From: Metaphire vulgaris
Lineage: Eukaryota > Annelida > Clitellata > Crassiclitellata > Megascolecidae
NCBI GenBank assembly: GCA_018105865.1
Contig: CM030842.1
Coordinates: 15,462,867 to 15,526,866 of the forward strand
Reading direction: 5' to 3'
Length of the DNA stretch: 64,000 bases
Shown: one piece after another, positions 19,601-48,642 of the stretch
How the letters are laid out: every line of letters starts with the position of its first letter
How positions within the stretch are numbered: position 1 is the first letter of the stretch
Notes under the pieces: model-generated
Told to the model about the DNA's origin: nothing
The model's database searches: none
What the model saw: only the letters and a program-made list of their open reading frames with translations
Translations under genes and position numbers: made by a program

Positions 19601-22600
19601 CTGAGGACAAAATCTGCATCACCCAAATCAGATAAATGCCTAAAACAGGTAAATGCCTAAAACAGGTAAATGCCAAAAACAAGTAAATGCCTAAAACAGG
19701 TAATTGCCTAAACAGGTAAATGCCTAAAACAAGTAAATGCCTAAAACAGGTAATTGCCTAAAACAGGTAAATGCCTAAAAGAGGTAAATGTCTAAAACAG
19801 CTAAATGCCAAAATCAGGTAAATGAATATTACTCAACATAGTAAAATACAATAAAGGAAGCGATACAGCATTTGAATCTAAAACATCATCAGGCCTGAGA
19901 CACTAATGAGGATCGGAGGCTGAAACCTGCTAACTGACCAATGGCTCAGCTCGGCACCGACTCACTCAGCTGCCCGTGAGGATCTACTGCCACCCATTCA
20001 CAGCAGATTGGTCAGTCAGCCTCCAAATTTGACACTGTCTCGGGCCCGACGATGTTATACGTGGCAATGATCGTAGGCATTAAGAAACGAAACCGGAAAC
20101 TAATTTCCAGTCGATCCACCTTAGTCGAGATGCGCTGCCATTCTTCCTTGCACTCGTCGGGCGATAGTCGCCGACCTTCACCTTCAGCCAGCAAAGTTTG
20201 TCGGCCATTGTGGAATATTTGACGTTGTCGTCCGAAGGAAGAGTCGCTTGGATCTGATCCAAAAGGATCAAGCGATCCTCAGTGCGCCAATCCTGACTGT
20301 CTCCTGAACATGCAAGTATAAAAATAAATAAAATAAATAACAACAACAATAATAATTAATAAATCATGAAATACATTCTATATTACTGGATACATTGACA
20401 AATTCACACAAAACAGCAATTACCTGCTTCAACACATATAAACTGGAAATCTGTAATCTGATAACTATCAACCAAGTACTGAAATCCAAAAGGCTAAGCA
20501 AGATTTCAGCGCCAAAAAATAATCTAAACTATTTAAATTTATTATACCTCAAGCAACTGAGAGATTTCTGAATATAAATGAAATTATCAGTCACATAACA
20601 CAAAATACAAACCTGCTTCTCTCGCTGAAGGAGACTTTAATGCTAACAGATTCATCATTGTTTGCCAGAACAGAGTTATCTGTAAAACATTAAACAAAAT
20701 TTTTTGTTTGAAAAGCTGGAATAAAATAGACTAAAAAATTAAGACTTCAAGCCTATAACATACTACACTCCAACAATCAAGCTCAGTTGCTCATTCCTCA
20801 CCCAGCGAGGGCGGCCAAATTTGGCAACAGATCGATTTCATATGATAACCCAAGCAACGAAAGAGAAGTCTGTTGCTTTATTTTAAGCGGAATCTAAAGA
20901 CCTATTTTGCATTTTATCCAAGTGACGTCTTATTAAAGACCCTTTACTCCTTTTCTCCAAGTATTGCTAAAGATCATTATCCTGCCATGACATACACCAT
21001 TCTAATATAATATATTAATATTAATTAATATAATTATAATAATTGACATAATTGACATTAATTGTAATGCGCTTGCTAACATTGATTGAATAGGCGCAAT
21101 ATAAATAGCTAATTACATTACATTACATTACATTATGCATATGGCAGTGAAGGGTTAACTGTGTTTGCCATACAACAGAGCTATAAAACTTGTGTTGATA
21201 ATAATAATAATAATAATAACAACAACACAATAATGATGATGATGATGATGATAATACTGGTGATTGTGTAATCTCATCTTGGCATGGTATGTGTAAAGTG
21301 ATTGAGACTGGCTGACTGACTAATACTAAAGAAATAAAGAAATATACTGAAATCCTGACTGAAGATGTTAATAACATATAACAGAACTATATCTACATAC
21401 CCATCTTTGGCTTAATCTTCTCAGTTTCCATGGAAACAAAGGTTTCACTCTTTGAAGTACTTGACCTCGTTTCCATTTTGGTTTTCTTTTGCTTTGGACC
21501 ATTGGAACTCCCTCCACCTACAAATTCACAAGAGCCAGAAGTAACATTTCAGAAATCAATAATCATGAAAACAAATATAAGTTTAAGTTTTTACTTGTAA
21601 TGTAATGAAATACCTGTATAGCGCATCTACTGAAGAATCACTTAGAAGTTCTCCTGTGATTATCAAATGCCAGAGAAAAATTATTTTTAACTTATTTCAG
21701 AAACAGGGCCATAGAATCAGCAGTTGCTAAATTACATACACTGAGGTCAAGAGCATTCCAGAGGATAGGACTGACTGACTTAAAAACTTCATTTCAGGAA
21801 TAAGGTTTGTTTTTAGGAGCATGATGAGGAGACCTTGAATTGTGACTGAAGACATGGCTGACATTTATTTAATAAATAAAACTCAGAGCATATCTAATTT
21901 GAGATAAAAACATACCAAAAATCTGACTTCTTAGTGCATTCATCATGCCAAGAAGTAAATTTATCAAAAGTAGATTTTTCAGTAAATTCAGTATTCCAAA
22001 AGTCAATCTTTTTTATGCAAAATTAGCAAAACCCAGCAAATTTTAATAACACAAAGAAACTAGAGAAATGCTGAACAAAGATTTGCTGGTATAGAAATGA
22101 CAGAAGATGTACCAGTAATAATTAAGGTAATTAAGTAAGGTAATTAACACTATTCAAATTGACTAAAATAGTCTACATTTAGTCTTGATTAAAAACTCAA
22201 ATAAATATGAATAATGATGAATAAGTGCATAATCAAATATAGGTGGGAATATTTTTTAAAAACTACTTTAAAATATAAAATAATTTCCCTAGGACCTCTG
22301 AATATACGGTTCATACAAGGAAGATGCATCATAAAGTTACCAAATGGCATATAATTATCAACTCTCATGGACTGAAAATACACTCAAGGACCTGCAAAAC
22401 TTGTCTATCATACTATTAAAAGTTTTACAAGTACAATAACGCATTCCAAAGAGGGAACACAGTGGCGCCATCTGGGTATTGGGAAATTATAAGATAGGAC
22501 TCACACCTTCAAAACTTCTAAGTATCAGCAATTTTTATCATGCGCTTAAATGTAAGTATCAGATAACGGAAGAGTGCAACCACAGGGGTACATTATCACC

Positions 22601-23258
22601 AATCGTAAACAAGATCTGGACTGAGGCCCCGTATGGACGCCACAAGAGCCAACAGCAGCAACCGACCGCTCGAGACCGGACAGGCAGCGAGAGGCTCGAC
22701 CGGGCCCCGAGCCTTCGTCACCGTCTCGGCCGGCGCGACTGACGACAAAGCCCGGCCGTCGGTCGGTGAAGGCTCGGTCGGGCGCGTGACATCCGCGACA
22801 GGGAAACGAGAGCAAAGGTTCGCCCGGACCGGCGGCGAACGGGCGGGAGGCCGAGCGAGCGGCGGCAGTCAATGCTGCACGGCGGGGCCCGCCAGAGCGA
22901 GCACGAGAGCCCCGATCGTACAAGCCGCCGCCGCCGACGCCGCCTCATCGCTGAACGCCGCCGCCACGGCGGCGTCGCTCGGCCGCCGGCGAGATGACGT
23001 CGGCCTCGACCCCTTACCGTCTTCCCTGATCGATGACCGACCACGAAAATTTCACAAACTAAAGACACTTTAACGCCCCAAAATCCCCAAGTAACCATTA
23101 CCGTCAGTCGTCTTGGCCGCGGAGTGGGACGCCGCCACCGCAGCTGCGGCCGAGAGAAGATCGTCGGTCGCGGGGACGCCCGGGTGGTCCTTGCGGCGCC
23201 GCTTGCGCCTGTCGGCCGCGGGCATGAGGGGCTCGCGGACCCCGAGGAACGCTGCCAT
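10585..23258 (-). CDS. UBTF: UBTF/UBF, multi-HMG-box RNA polymerase I transcription factor
   Basis: UBF binds rDNA enhancers and promoters in the nucleolus and works with SL1 to start Pol I transcription. Coding exons: 23102-23258, 21401-21517, 20120-20303, 19457-19543, 18693-18851, 18189-18253, 17649-17793, 16878-16988, 16290-16414, 15656-15797, 14984-15115, 14565-14726, 14248-14294, 13675-13755, 13004-13187, 11995-12072, 11156-11425, 10585-10689. They give about 783 aa; human UBF1 is 764. Seen: an N-terminal SANT/dimerisation-like stretch ([14 protein letters not shown], residues ~94-182), HMG box 1 with [11 protein letters not shown] (~188-257), box 2 (~270-342), box 3 (~381-450), box 4 (~484-545), a last box ([11 protein letters not shown], ~570-640) and an Asp/Glu/Ser tail (~660-783). 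The counterpart of vertebrate box 5 is missing. The exon at 20120-20303 needs one extra base near 20165 to stay in frame. The start is the first ATG of the GC-rich first exon; the N-terminal 90 residues are unlike vertebrate UBF, so the first two exons are less certain. Confidence 0.94.
11600..11940 (-). mobile_element. Non-LTR reverse-transcriptase fragment (UBTF intron)
   Basis: Minus-strand translation gives [15 protein letters not shown] and NEWLRK, the YG-E-W motif of the RT C-terminal region, with stops and frameshifts. Confidence 0.6.
12183..12231. repeat. (AAT)n microsatellite (just upstream of UBTF exon 11995-12072, in intron)
   Basis: About 16 units. Confidence 0.96.
12754..12830 (+). 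mobile_element. Mariner-type MITE, 77 bp, TA-flanked (UBTF intron)
   Basis: Starts CAGGGTGGTGCCCAAAAAA and ends TTTTTTTGTGCCACCCTG with TA on both sides. The CAGGGTGG-C-AAAAAA terminus and TA duplication are typical of mariner-like elements. No coding capacity. Confidence 0.75.
15180..15330 (+). mobile_element. Non-LTR retrotransposon ORF2 C-terminal fragment (UBTF intron)
   Basis: [17 protein letters not shown] and [19 protein letters not shown] match the usual GR-R--W-D-------A-DR--W pattern of LINE ORF2 tails. It is antisense to UBTF. Confidence 0.65.
16597..16678. repeat. (CAAT)n microsatellite followed by a SINE 3' end in reverse
   Basis: About 14 CAAT units and interrupted copies up to 16678. 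The adjoining 16682-16760 is the reverse of the GCGCTATAGAAG SINE end, so this is probably that SINE's tail. Confidence 0.93.
18293..18424. mobile_element. MITE with GGGTCCATCCA termini, copy 1 (UBTF intron)
   Basis: GGGTCCATCCACATAGTATG start and CACTATATGGATGAGCCT end are imperfect inverted repeats; the interior has a G-rich run and TGAAAATATGCC. Homologous along its length to 36008-36134. Confidence 0.65.
19632..19822. repeat. 17-bp minisatellite (UBTF intron)
   Basis: About 11 copies of TAAATGCCTAAAACAGG with small changes. Confidence 0.93.
20162..20170 (-). other. UBTF: Apparent one-base deletion in UBTF exon 20120-20303
   Basis: The 5' half of the exon is in one frame ([14 protein letters not shown]...[11 protein letters not shown]) and the 3' half in another ([15 protein letters not shown]). 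Both align to UBF, and together they give exactly the human spacing (17 residues after the Trp) if one base is added at CGACTATCGCC. With that base the full exon chain is 2352 nt, a multiple of three. Confidence 0.85.
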
Positions 23259-23600
23259 CTTGAACGGACGACGGACGTGGATTCCGACGTCGAAAACTTC
23301 TCTTCGGATGCGAGCGTTTGATCGGAACTTTCGTCCAATCAAAGCGCGGTCGTAAACGGATCGCAGCCGTACGACGGTCGCCGATATATTCAATAGATTC
23401 GCCGTTCAAAACACGAGGTCTACGCTCCACCGACGCGGCCGCCTCTGACCGCCGCTGCCTCCAACACTGCGAGATCTCATCCGATGACGACCAACGGACC
23501 AATCACCCCGCTACATGAATATGCATCTGTGTCAATATGCCTCTGATTGCCCAACCGACGAACGCCTCGATTATTCTCCGACGGGCCAATTGAAGTCCCT
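22600..23600. promoter_or_regulatory. GC-rich CpG island over the UBTF first exon, promoter and 5' part of intron 1
   Basis: A sharp jump from A/T-rich DNA to very GC- and CpG-rich sequence starts near 22620 and ends near 23600. It covers UBTF exon 1 (23102-23258), about 500 bp of intron 1 and the upstream promoter. Upstream of the ATG there are ATTGG/CCAAT elements (for example at 23498-23503 and 23584-23590). It is the only such island in the window. Open reading frames in it on both strands are compositional. Confidence 0.75.
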
Positions 23601-24452
23601 GTGAATATTAATTAGACCCTGGCTTCGACCGCTGCCGCGTAAGTATGTAATTGGGTTGGGTTCATAAGCATTGCAGGTTAACCAGTGGTTAGCCAATGGT
23701 AAGCGATTGGCACTTCATAAATATTGTAATACTGTACTTTGCTACTTGGCTTGAGCATTTTGGTAATTACCGGTAGTTGAGCCCGATTATTGTATAACTC
23801 GTGTGATTTTCAAATAGTCTGTAGATATCAATAACATATTCCACCAAATAGGTACTTCTCAATAATAACTGATCTGTCACAGTCACTGTTGACCAACCAA
23901 AACATTCTGAAAACACTGATCAACTCCAAAAGGAAACCTCACCCTAAATTTAGCAGTATCTTCCAAGCAGAGGCATTCAATTGTTATCCTATAGACATCG
24001 GCAGATTAAACCTAAAATCAAAATTTCAATGGACCTAATTGTTGAGAAATTGTCATTGCATTTAATACACAATTAAATGCTTGCCTTGATCTTTTTATTA
24101 CCACTTACACTGTATTTACATTACCATTATTAACTTGTTGCTCCCAAATTATTGCACAATTTTGGGGAATCTAAGACTGGGAGAGAATCCCCTCCCCCAC
24201 CTATATGCAACATTGACCAACAACACAAAAATAATATACTGTATTAACAAGCATTTTGTGAAACAATCATTTGTCAGACTATATATAAAACAGCTGCAGT
24301 ACATCAGCACTGCCACAGTCCATCTGTCAATCCAAGCATAGTCAAATATAAAAATGGTGAAATTGCAAAGTTATATTAAAACCAGCCATCCAGCTACCGA
24401 GTAACAACAGTTTCCAGACTCACAATGCCAACATTAACTAAATACTCTTAAA
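23259..24452. other. Intergenic region: UBTF promoter and POLR2M 3' flank
   Basis: GC-rich up to about 23600 (UBTF promoter side), then ordinary A/T-rich DNA. POLR2M 3' UTR is probably about 24080-24452. No gene seen. Confidence 0.7.
24094..24099 (-). terminator. Candidate polyadenylation signal for POLR2M
   Basis: AATAAA on the minus strand, about 355 nt past the POLR2M stop codon. Confidence 0.4.
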
Positions 24453-27400
24453 TCAACCACCATCTTCGCTATCGGCATCACCATAGTCACAAATCACATT
24501 GTTGCCTTCATCATCTTCATCATCGCTCTCATCAAGATCTTCTGCATTTAAATCTTTTTCATCTCTGTATCTGAAATTATAAATAGCGAAAGACAATAAA
24601 AAAACTGCTATAAAAGAAACTAATGCTAATAAAACACCATTTAATAAAAACACACAAACACAAAAAGTCCTTTGGGATTTTAAAATAAATTTCACATTGA
24701 CAGTAAAACATCTTACGTGCAAAATTTTTCGCCAAGCCATTGGTTATTGTGAGTTGACAATTTCACATCGTTGTTGACCATCAGCATTTCTTCAGCGCGT
24801 TTCAACTCTGCTTCCTAGAAGAATAGAAAAGAAATCTCTAACGTATCAACAACAAAAGTCAAACACAATTAATATCACACTCACTAACAATAGCTGAAGA
24901 TGTTATGTCTTAGATCTTTTTCTACTTGTAGAACGGCACAAATACTCTATCCTACTGCTTACTTCTAACATCTGTTTTATGACTGAAATTCAAGACACAT
25001 GAATGAAATCAACAATACATGCAGCCAGCATTTCAGTACTATTATTATTATTATTATTATTATTTCTGATAACTTATCAAGCACTGTACGCATAGCATAA
25101 AGCTAAAGTCAATAGCACTGTAACATAAAAATAACACTTATACACATATTACGCAAAGTAAAAGGTCATATGCTGCATAAAAGCACACAAAAATTAAGAA
25201 AAAACAAGATTTAAATGAAACAAATGTATGTAATTTGATGGAGTGGCAAATTAACCCCTTAACTGGGGATCCCGGATATATCCTTCCATTTTACGTTGAG
25301 TTACAGTTAAATACACGGTTAAGGGGTTAAGAAGCACAACTGATTTGACTTGGATCTTGTGCAATTGTGATTTGATGTGCCATTGACTGATGCTTCTGTG
25401 CACTACATAGTGGTGCTATAGAAGTTTAAGATGAGATATTTAGGTCCAACTGAAATATTATATTTCAGTTGGTCATCCTATCTGACCTAAATATTAATGG
25501 TCATCCTATCTGACCAAACCTTAATGGCCTGTTGATGTTTGTTCAGAAGCTCAACTGACTCCTCGATACTAATCATTCTAGTACCCTGCGACTTCCGTCC
25601 TTCGTACGGATATATCTCCTCCTCGAGGCTTGCATCGTACCTTCAGCAGTCAAGACAATGCACTTATTACACGGTATGCATATAAAAGAGAGGCAGTGCT
25701 TAAAAAATACGCACAAAACTGATCGCCAATCAATATGGGCATCAATTTGATGACCATTCTCAAATAACAGGATATAGATTTGCACTCTGGGACTTGAGAC
25801 TGATGATAGAATGCAAAAGTAAATCTTATATTTATATAACCAATGCCTTGATAATAATAATGCACTAGTAATCAGCCTCACAGGGTACAATTTTCTAATG
25901 ATCAGAAGAATATTCCCAATTTTTTACCGACTGGAATTGCAAGAAACATTTCACAATGCAGTCAACTATATAATACTTAATACAATACAAAGAGAGAAAA
26001 CAGTTTCAGAAAGGAACAGCTACTTGTGTTTTAATCTACGAGTCGATAGTCCTTCTCCTCTGCTCGGTGCTGCATTTTCTTTTAAGCCACACAGAGGAAC
26101 CGACACAGTTTTGGTTTCGGGCATTAAGGACCGTTCCATTAACGGCAAATTCTTGACACCATTCAACTGAGAATTGTCTTTATCTTTACTTGGCAGCCTT
26201 CAACGAAAACAGAAATTCTGTGCAAATGCTCAAAAAATTATTCAATTAATTCACATTAATACATAATATTTCCACAACAACAACAAAATGTGCCTCACTG
26301 GTGCACATACCGCATTTTTGTCAATATTGTCTCACGATCTTACTACCTTTAGTAGAAAGTTTAACCCTATTGATTTGATCAACAGCAAAGGTAGTCAAAT
26401 GCATGCATGGTGGTCAGAATCATTCTCTTTGACATTCAATGTCTTTTGACTTTTTAAAATAAATGCATAATACAACTCAAGCATTTTGAGAACACTTGCA
26501 CCCAAATGACCTATTGTTACACCTATGTTGATATAGTGCTGCAATGAACCAATATCTAACTTTAAACTCCATATAAAACATTAAATTTGATGCTATTCAA
26601 CCTTCCTCTTCTGCATACTGCTAATCCACTCTTGGCATAGTTCTCCTGCAGCACCCTTGAAATTATTGTCAATCTCTATGCCACAAAATATTATATGAAA
26701 ACCCCTCACCTACACAAGAAAAATTCTTCTAAATATCAGTTAAGATCACATCTTCTCTGCCTCCACTTTGCCATTTACACTGTCATAACACTTAACCAAA
26801 TTCTGTAGCATGCATATTTAAATTCATTTGTACTGAAGCCAAGATTCATAGGTGGTATAGCTACCTGTTTAGCATGAAATTCTTTGATGGTAATTTCGAT
26901 TGCATATTGTTCTTTTTCATGATGAATTCGTAACTGTTGGGATAAGTTTTGCGTTCATCAATGACAATTTTCTTCTTCGATGGATTGTTAACAAATTGTT
27001 GTAGGTCTTTAAGAACGGCATCTTCAATTTTATCAGACAAATCTCTATTGTGGTCTGCCAACTCCATTCTCGTAAGTCTAGCCACTGTGCGATCAATATC
27101 GTTTATAGCTGTCAAAGCATGTTGAATCTCGTTGATAAATTCTGAAATCCTCTTCCCTTTGTCGGGCAATGACTGTATAAGAAGTCTGAAAAAAATTCGA
27201 CAACTGCAATCTCAACAGAGTGCAAAACCATCGTATTAGGTAAATACAAAGAAATATGCAGTAAAGAAACACACACACACACAACTTAGCATGATTTAAA
27301 GTGGCTTAGGAGGCATTACTGCCTGTGTGAAGGCCACTAGGGGCACTAATGGGGCTTGAACCCGCTCTGTCAGCCTGACGCTCCAGCACGTAACCCACTC

Positions 27401-27615
27401 TGCCATCTTCCGCCCCAAGTACCAGTATATATGCTTATGCATCAAAATCATAGTAAAAAGAAAAAAATGAAAATGTCAACAACTGATTCAAACACGTACT
27501 TATTTTGAAGCAATTTTTTTTGCATTTCCAATAGTTCTGTAAGTTCTTGCTCTGACTTTCGTTCCAAATTTCTTCTTCTCAAAGACCCATCAGTTGGTTT
27601 CGTCGATATTTCCAT
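24453..27615 (-). CDS. POLR2M: POLR2M / Gdown1 (GRINL1A), RNA polymerase II-associated protein
   Basis: Gdown1 binds RNA polymerase II, competes with TFIIF and makes transcription depend on Mediator (known in mammals). Six exons join in phase: 27500-27615, 26865-27185, 26024-26197, 25520-25640, 24717-24814, 24453-24570, giving 315 aa against 368 in human. The start is the first ATG of the first exon. Diagnostic features appear in the family order: an N-terminal helix LERKSEQELTELLEMQKKLL leading to the signature LPDKGK (residues 45-50); a middle region of low conservation; the ISIEESVELLNKHQQ motif (~227-241), corresponding to the human SIEES segment; and an acidic C-terminus starting YRDEKD (~278-315). 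A probable AATAAA lies at 24094-24099. The call rests on the two motifs, their spacing and the acidic tail. The middle exons (26024-26197 especially) have no clear match but keep phase on both sides. Confidence 0.91.
25251..25330 (-). mobile_element. TTAA-bounded piggyBac-like MITE, 80 bp (in POLR2M intron)
   Basis: Begins TTAACCCCTTAAC and ends GTTAAGGGGTTAA. The core is the reverse complement of TGTAACTCAATGTAAAATGG, with small differences. TTAA target duplication plus CCC-starting short inverted termini is the pattern of piggyBac-type elements. Confidence 0.75.
25345..25439 (+). mobile_element. SINE 3' end, GCGCTATAGAAG family (POLR2M intron)
   Basis: GTGCCATTGACTGATGCTTC and GTGGTGCTATAGAAGTTTAA, matching 9529-9617. 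Confidence 0.58.
27288..27416 (-). mobile_element. tRNA-derived SINE
   Basis: On the minus strand GGCAGAGTGGGTTACG resembles a tRNA A box and GGGTTCAAGCCCC a B box, 35-40 bp apart. The body GCCTCCTAAGCCACTTTAAATCAT follows. The body alone recurs elsewhere (9700-9760, 1745-1795, 51165-51215, 53655-53700). Confidence 0.72.
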
Positions 27616-27989
27616 GACACCAACTACAAAGCCAATGCATAAATACCTCCAGTCGAGCCAGTAGGAATATTTGTCAATCTGAACACAGCATCCTTTTGCA
27701 ACATGGTTTATATCTTCACAATGCCCACTTAAAATAGCTCTGCCCGTGCCAGTGTTGTATATGAGGCTGTATTATAGAATATATGGTTGGCAAGGCATGC
27801 CATATTTGTTTCAGGCCAAAACGGGACATTTTGGGGCAAAATAAGGGCGTGGGTAGCATCGTAAGCTGTATAACAGTATACAGTACTGCTAAAAAATTGT
27901 GAACACGCGTGGATTTCGAAGAAAAACGAACTTTAAGGCTTGTTAAAACATTTCAATCACAACAAAGAACACCAATGCTGTTCTTTTTC

Positions 27990-28545
27990 ATTAATGATAC
28001 TATTCCTGATGTACAGAAGGCTATAGATATGCAAAAATTCAGAATAGTGTTGAAACGAATTTTATCCACATTTTCTTGAGTCCCCATCTTCATTGCATCA
28101 AACCGTACTAGAAGAGTCAATATATTCAGCCCCAATTTTATTCTAGAGCGTTCGAAATGCCACGAAAAATAGTGAGCTATGTCAAACGACACTATACAAA
28201 GTCTTCCAGAAATCTATTCTCTGTCAAATGACTACAAAGTCGATAGAGAGATAAGAGGGGTCTTAAGATAGCTGGTTACTTGTATCACAGGTTTTATACA
28301 CCACAAAAATATTATAAAATTGATACCCTGTTTGACATTGGCCTGCAGAAGGGCTATTCCTACAGCACTATTCCTATTGAAACAGTAGGCTATAGATATG
28401 AAAAATTCAGAAGAGTGATTTAACGAATATATCCACATTTTCTTGTGTTTCCATCTTCATTGCATCAAACCGTACTACAATAGTCAATATATTCTGCCAC
28501 AGTTTTATTCTAGAGCGTTCGAAACGCAATTATGTCCTGTGTTCA
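27990..28545 (+). repeat. Diverged tandem copies of the 348-bp satellite
   Basis: GGCTATAGATATGCAAAAAT near 28019, TTGTATCACAGGTTTTATAC near 28280 and a second GTAGGCTATAGATATG near 28386, so at least one full and one partial unit lie between POLR2M and DDB1. Confidence 0.8.
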
Positions 28546-29921
28546 ACGATCCTCGGGAATATGCATCCACCAAACTATGGCGCTATAGAATTAGAATATT
28601 TTGATCAACATAAAGAGTGCCCCAAGAAACTAGATTTAAATTATAATTACTCAATAGCATAATAAAATTCTGACAAGTAAGTAAGTAAAATCGAGCGAAT
28701 TTATATACCGTTTTAGAGCGAATGTATATACCCCTTTAGTTCTTCGTCTATCCAGTTCAGAAAACGCTTTTATTGCAAAATAAGCAAACCTTGAAGCAAC
28801 CCCGTGTTTCACAAACCACAGATAATTCATAACTTTCTCAAAGAATCCACCATAAATTCTTGATCTCCGACGTCATTTGTGCACTTGCTCCATAATGGAG
28901 ATATAGAAGTTCTTTACTTATCGGCGTTTTTCAATTGTTTGGAGTGAAAATCCAAAATAATTGTAAGCAGGCGTAATAAAGCTGTCAGCACTGATGCAAC
29001 AGCTCTGAATTGCACGCATATGACATGATTGACATCTAAATGAAGTGTTTATATATGCTGATTGCATCAGCAACAAAGCACTGTATTGTCTGTATATATA
29101 CCTAGACTTGTTAACGTGTCCCCATGGCATAGTCACGTGACATACACAGCAAACCAGTATTGGATCAACAATACAATTTCTTGATCTCCAGCAGCCGTGA
29201 ATGTAACATTAAAGTACAATATATACCAGTACGATATATACAATTTCGTTTCTCCTGAGGTAGTGACAACCTAGTTCAAATTTTTGGATAATAATGTCCA
29301 GTGCAGTGCTCTACCCTCACCCTGACTGATAAATAAATTGTCAGCCATAGTCACAAAGGTGTATGGTGGACTAAAGTTGTCACAACTACTGTAAGAAAAT
29401 CAAGAAATGTTTTAACGAGGGCAAGCATGTGAACAATTCTCGTGAACCATTGCCTACCCGCCTGTCAGAAGGCAAGTAAAGTCCTTCCCGAGCTCCCTAG
29501 GCTCTAGCTAGAGCCACTGATCTCCGTTTCAAGACCCTAAGCTACACATACACACTGTGAGAAAGTAATTGTTTTCAAATCTAAATCTGTGCACACGTAA
29601 GCATTCAGTTGAGACTCCTCCTTCCCCATTTGCAAAATCTCCAAAATCCATTACCCCTCAATGCATAGGTAATACATGGATGGCCCCTTAGGTATAAGTA
29701 AATGTTCGCTAGACAGCACAATACAATACACTGTAGTTACCGGTAGTTGAGATGCACAGAAACCAATACTGACAGGTTTTGGTTATGCAGGTCAACAATT
29801 GAATAGATAACAAATGTTAGGTTCTAAACATTTAAAAGTCATTGGTTTACCAGTCACAACATAAATATTCTGTATTAAGTAAAAGCAAAAAAGAGCAGAT
29901 ATTAGATTAAACGTCTCCAGC

Positions 29922-29927
29922 TTTATT
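29922..29927 (-). terminator. Candidate polyadenylation signal for DDB1
   Basis: AATAAA on the minus strand, about 230 nt past the DDB1 stop codon. Confidence 0.5.
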
Positions 29928-30154
29928 TGACCTTTTTCACACAAACATGTGCCAATTGTACAAAATATACAGCTACAGCAAACATACTGTACAGTACACC
30001 TTATGTTGCGCAGCCTTGATGGAAACTTCAAATATGCTACATGTACAACTTTATGTGAGCACAGCTGTCCAAACTTAATCAAAGTTGATAATTACAAAGC
30101 AAAACGTAAAACCGAACTATTCTATTCTAAGAAAACAAGTGTAAGTAAAACTGC

Positions 30155-47155
<17,001 letters not shown>

Positions 47156-48642
47156 TCCGTCAAATATAGTCTCTAAAACTTTGACTTGGACTGGACGATA
47201 TTTAAGTTTTTGGCGGTGCGGTCTGCCGCTGTGAAAAATGGAAAACTTACAGTTTAGCAGTTTAGGACGTAATGTAACGTGTGACTTCTGTGGCGCATAA
47301 CGTACTTTTGCTCGAACTTTCGATAATTCAAGTCAGACAATACACTATAAACTATTATTTTGACACAGTAACAGCTGTCATAAAATGGATATAGAATCGG
47401 CCAGTGGTCGATTGAGAGTGATAAGGGTGGTCAGAAGCGAGCAAACATCGACTGATGTCCAACACATTACTAAAACGGCGCTATAGAAATTCAATGATGA
47501 GTGACCCTATACAAGGAGCGAATTGACAGCAGTCTTCGTGTGCCGTGTGCTTAAATCTAACCTCACTCCTATTGTCAATACTCTTGTTGCCAGTTGTCTT
47601 TATTGTTGTAATTCTTTGTAAATATTGTTTTGCCAAATCTATTGTGGAAAAGCTTCAAAGGATTTAGAATTCTATTACTTGAGCAATTACAGAACTCCCA
47701 AGTATCAATGACATTAAAAGCAGTATTAAAACTTACACCGGAATGATTGTATGCATGTACAATGCAGAATTACATACATGATTTTTTTGCTGGTTTATAA
47801 AAACATTGGAGATTGATCAACCTCGATAGGCCTATTTGAAATTCACTCTTAAGTGCCAAAACCATTCACAATCAACAGAATGTCAGTTGAACATTTTTGG
47901 TTTGGAGAAGGTCCCTCGCCAAGATATTTCTCGACAAATCAATCACTGGCCTTAACCAAACCAGATTCAATAATTCCAGAACAAAACAGTTATTCACGGT
48001 TGAGTAACAGATGGCAATTGATGAGATTGTAATTATTGGGAATTCTTTGCTATGGATTTTGTTAACACCTGATAGAAACATCAACTGCAAGAGCAAAACC
48101 AAGAGCAGTAAGGACAGAATATACAATTCAAGATATATGTAACAATCAAATTTGTCAGTGGATACTATTTATATAAAGCAGCTCTTTAGAATAAAAATAT
48201 GTCCGATTTCTTTTGTATTTATTTTACCATTCACAAAAGTGAGCACAACATTCAATTTACAGCCAGAATTTTGCATACATTAAATTTTAATGCTTATCCA
48301 AGATGTTTAGACACAAGAAATTTCAATGAAACTTATTAAGAACTAGAATTATTTAGCTTTCCCATAAAATATTTCAAAATTAGGAAATCCTAACATCTGA
48401 AGCAAAATACCAATACATAATTTAGGCCCAAGTAATGCATGCAGGCTAAAATATATCAGTCAATACACAACATGCCAAAGAATGATAGACTATGCTGCAA
48501 AATTCCCCATAGAACAATAAAGCATGATGTTTTATATGGAAGCAATCATTTATAAGAACACAGCTGCTTATTAGCTTACCAGATTGACTGCAGAGTCCTC
48601 TTTAGCTGCTATGAAACCTATAGCCAGCAACTACTGTTAATA

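Larger units (their letters stand above)
27616..30154. other. Intergenic region between POLR2M and DDB1
   Basis: Contains satellite copies (27990-28545), SINE fragments near 28550-28600 and 29455-29525, and the DDB1 3' UTR (about 29910-30154). POLR2M promoter presumably just above 27616; no TATA or CpG island recognised. Confidence 0.65.

Noticed and set aside
20613..20679. Possible extra UBTF exon ([13 protein letters not shown]...) with good splice sites
   Set aside because: Its 67 nt would put the next exon in a frame that stops at once; joining 21401-21517 directly to 20120-20303 keeps phase.
22633..23073. 146-codon plus-strand frame and several minus-strand frames in the GC-rich block
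   Set aside because: High GC removes stops in all frames; no recognisable domain, and the block is UBTF intron 1 plus exon 1.
25650..25890. Minus-strand frames of 71-105 codons beside POLR2M exon 25520-25640
   Set aside because: They extend past the acceptor into intron and have no homology beyond the exon.
27350..27410. Functional tRNA gene
   Set aside because: A and B boxes are present but the sequence does not fold as a full tRNA and continues into the SINE body.
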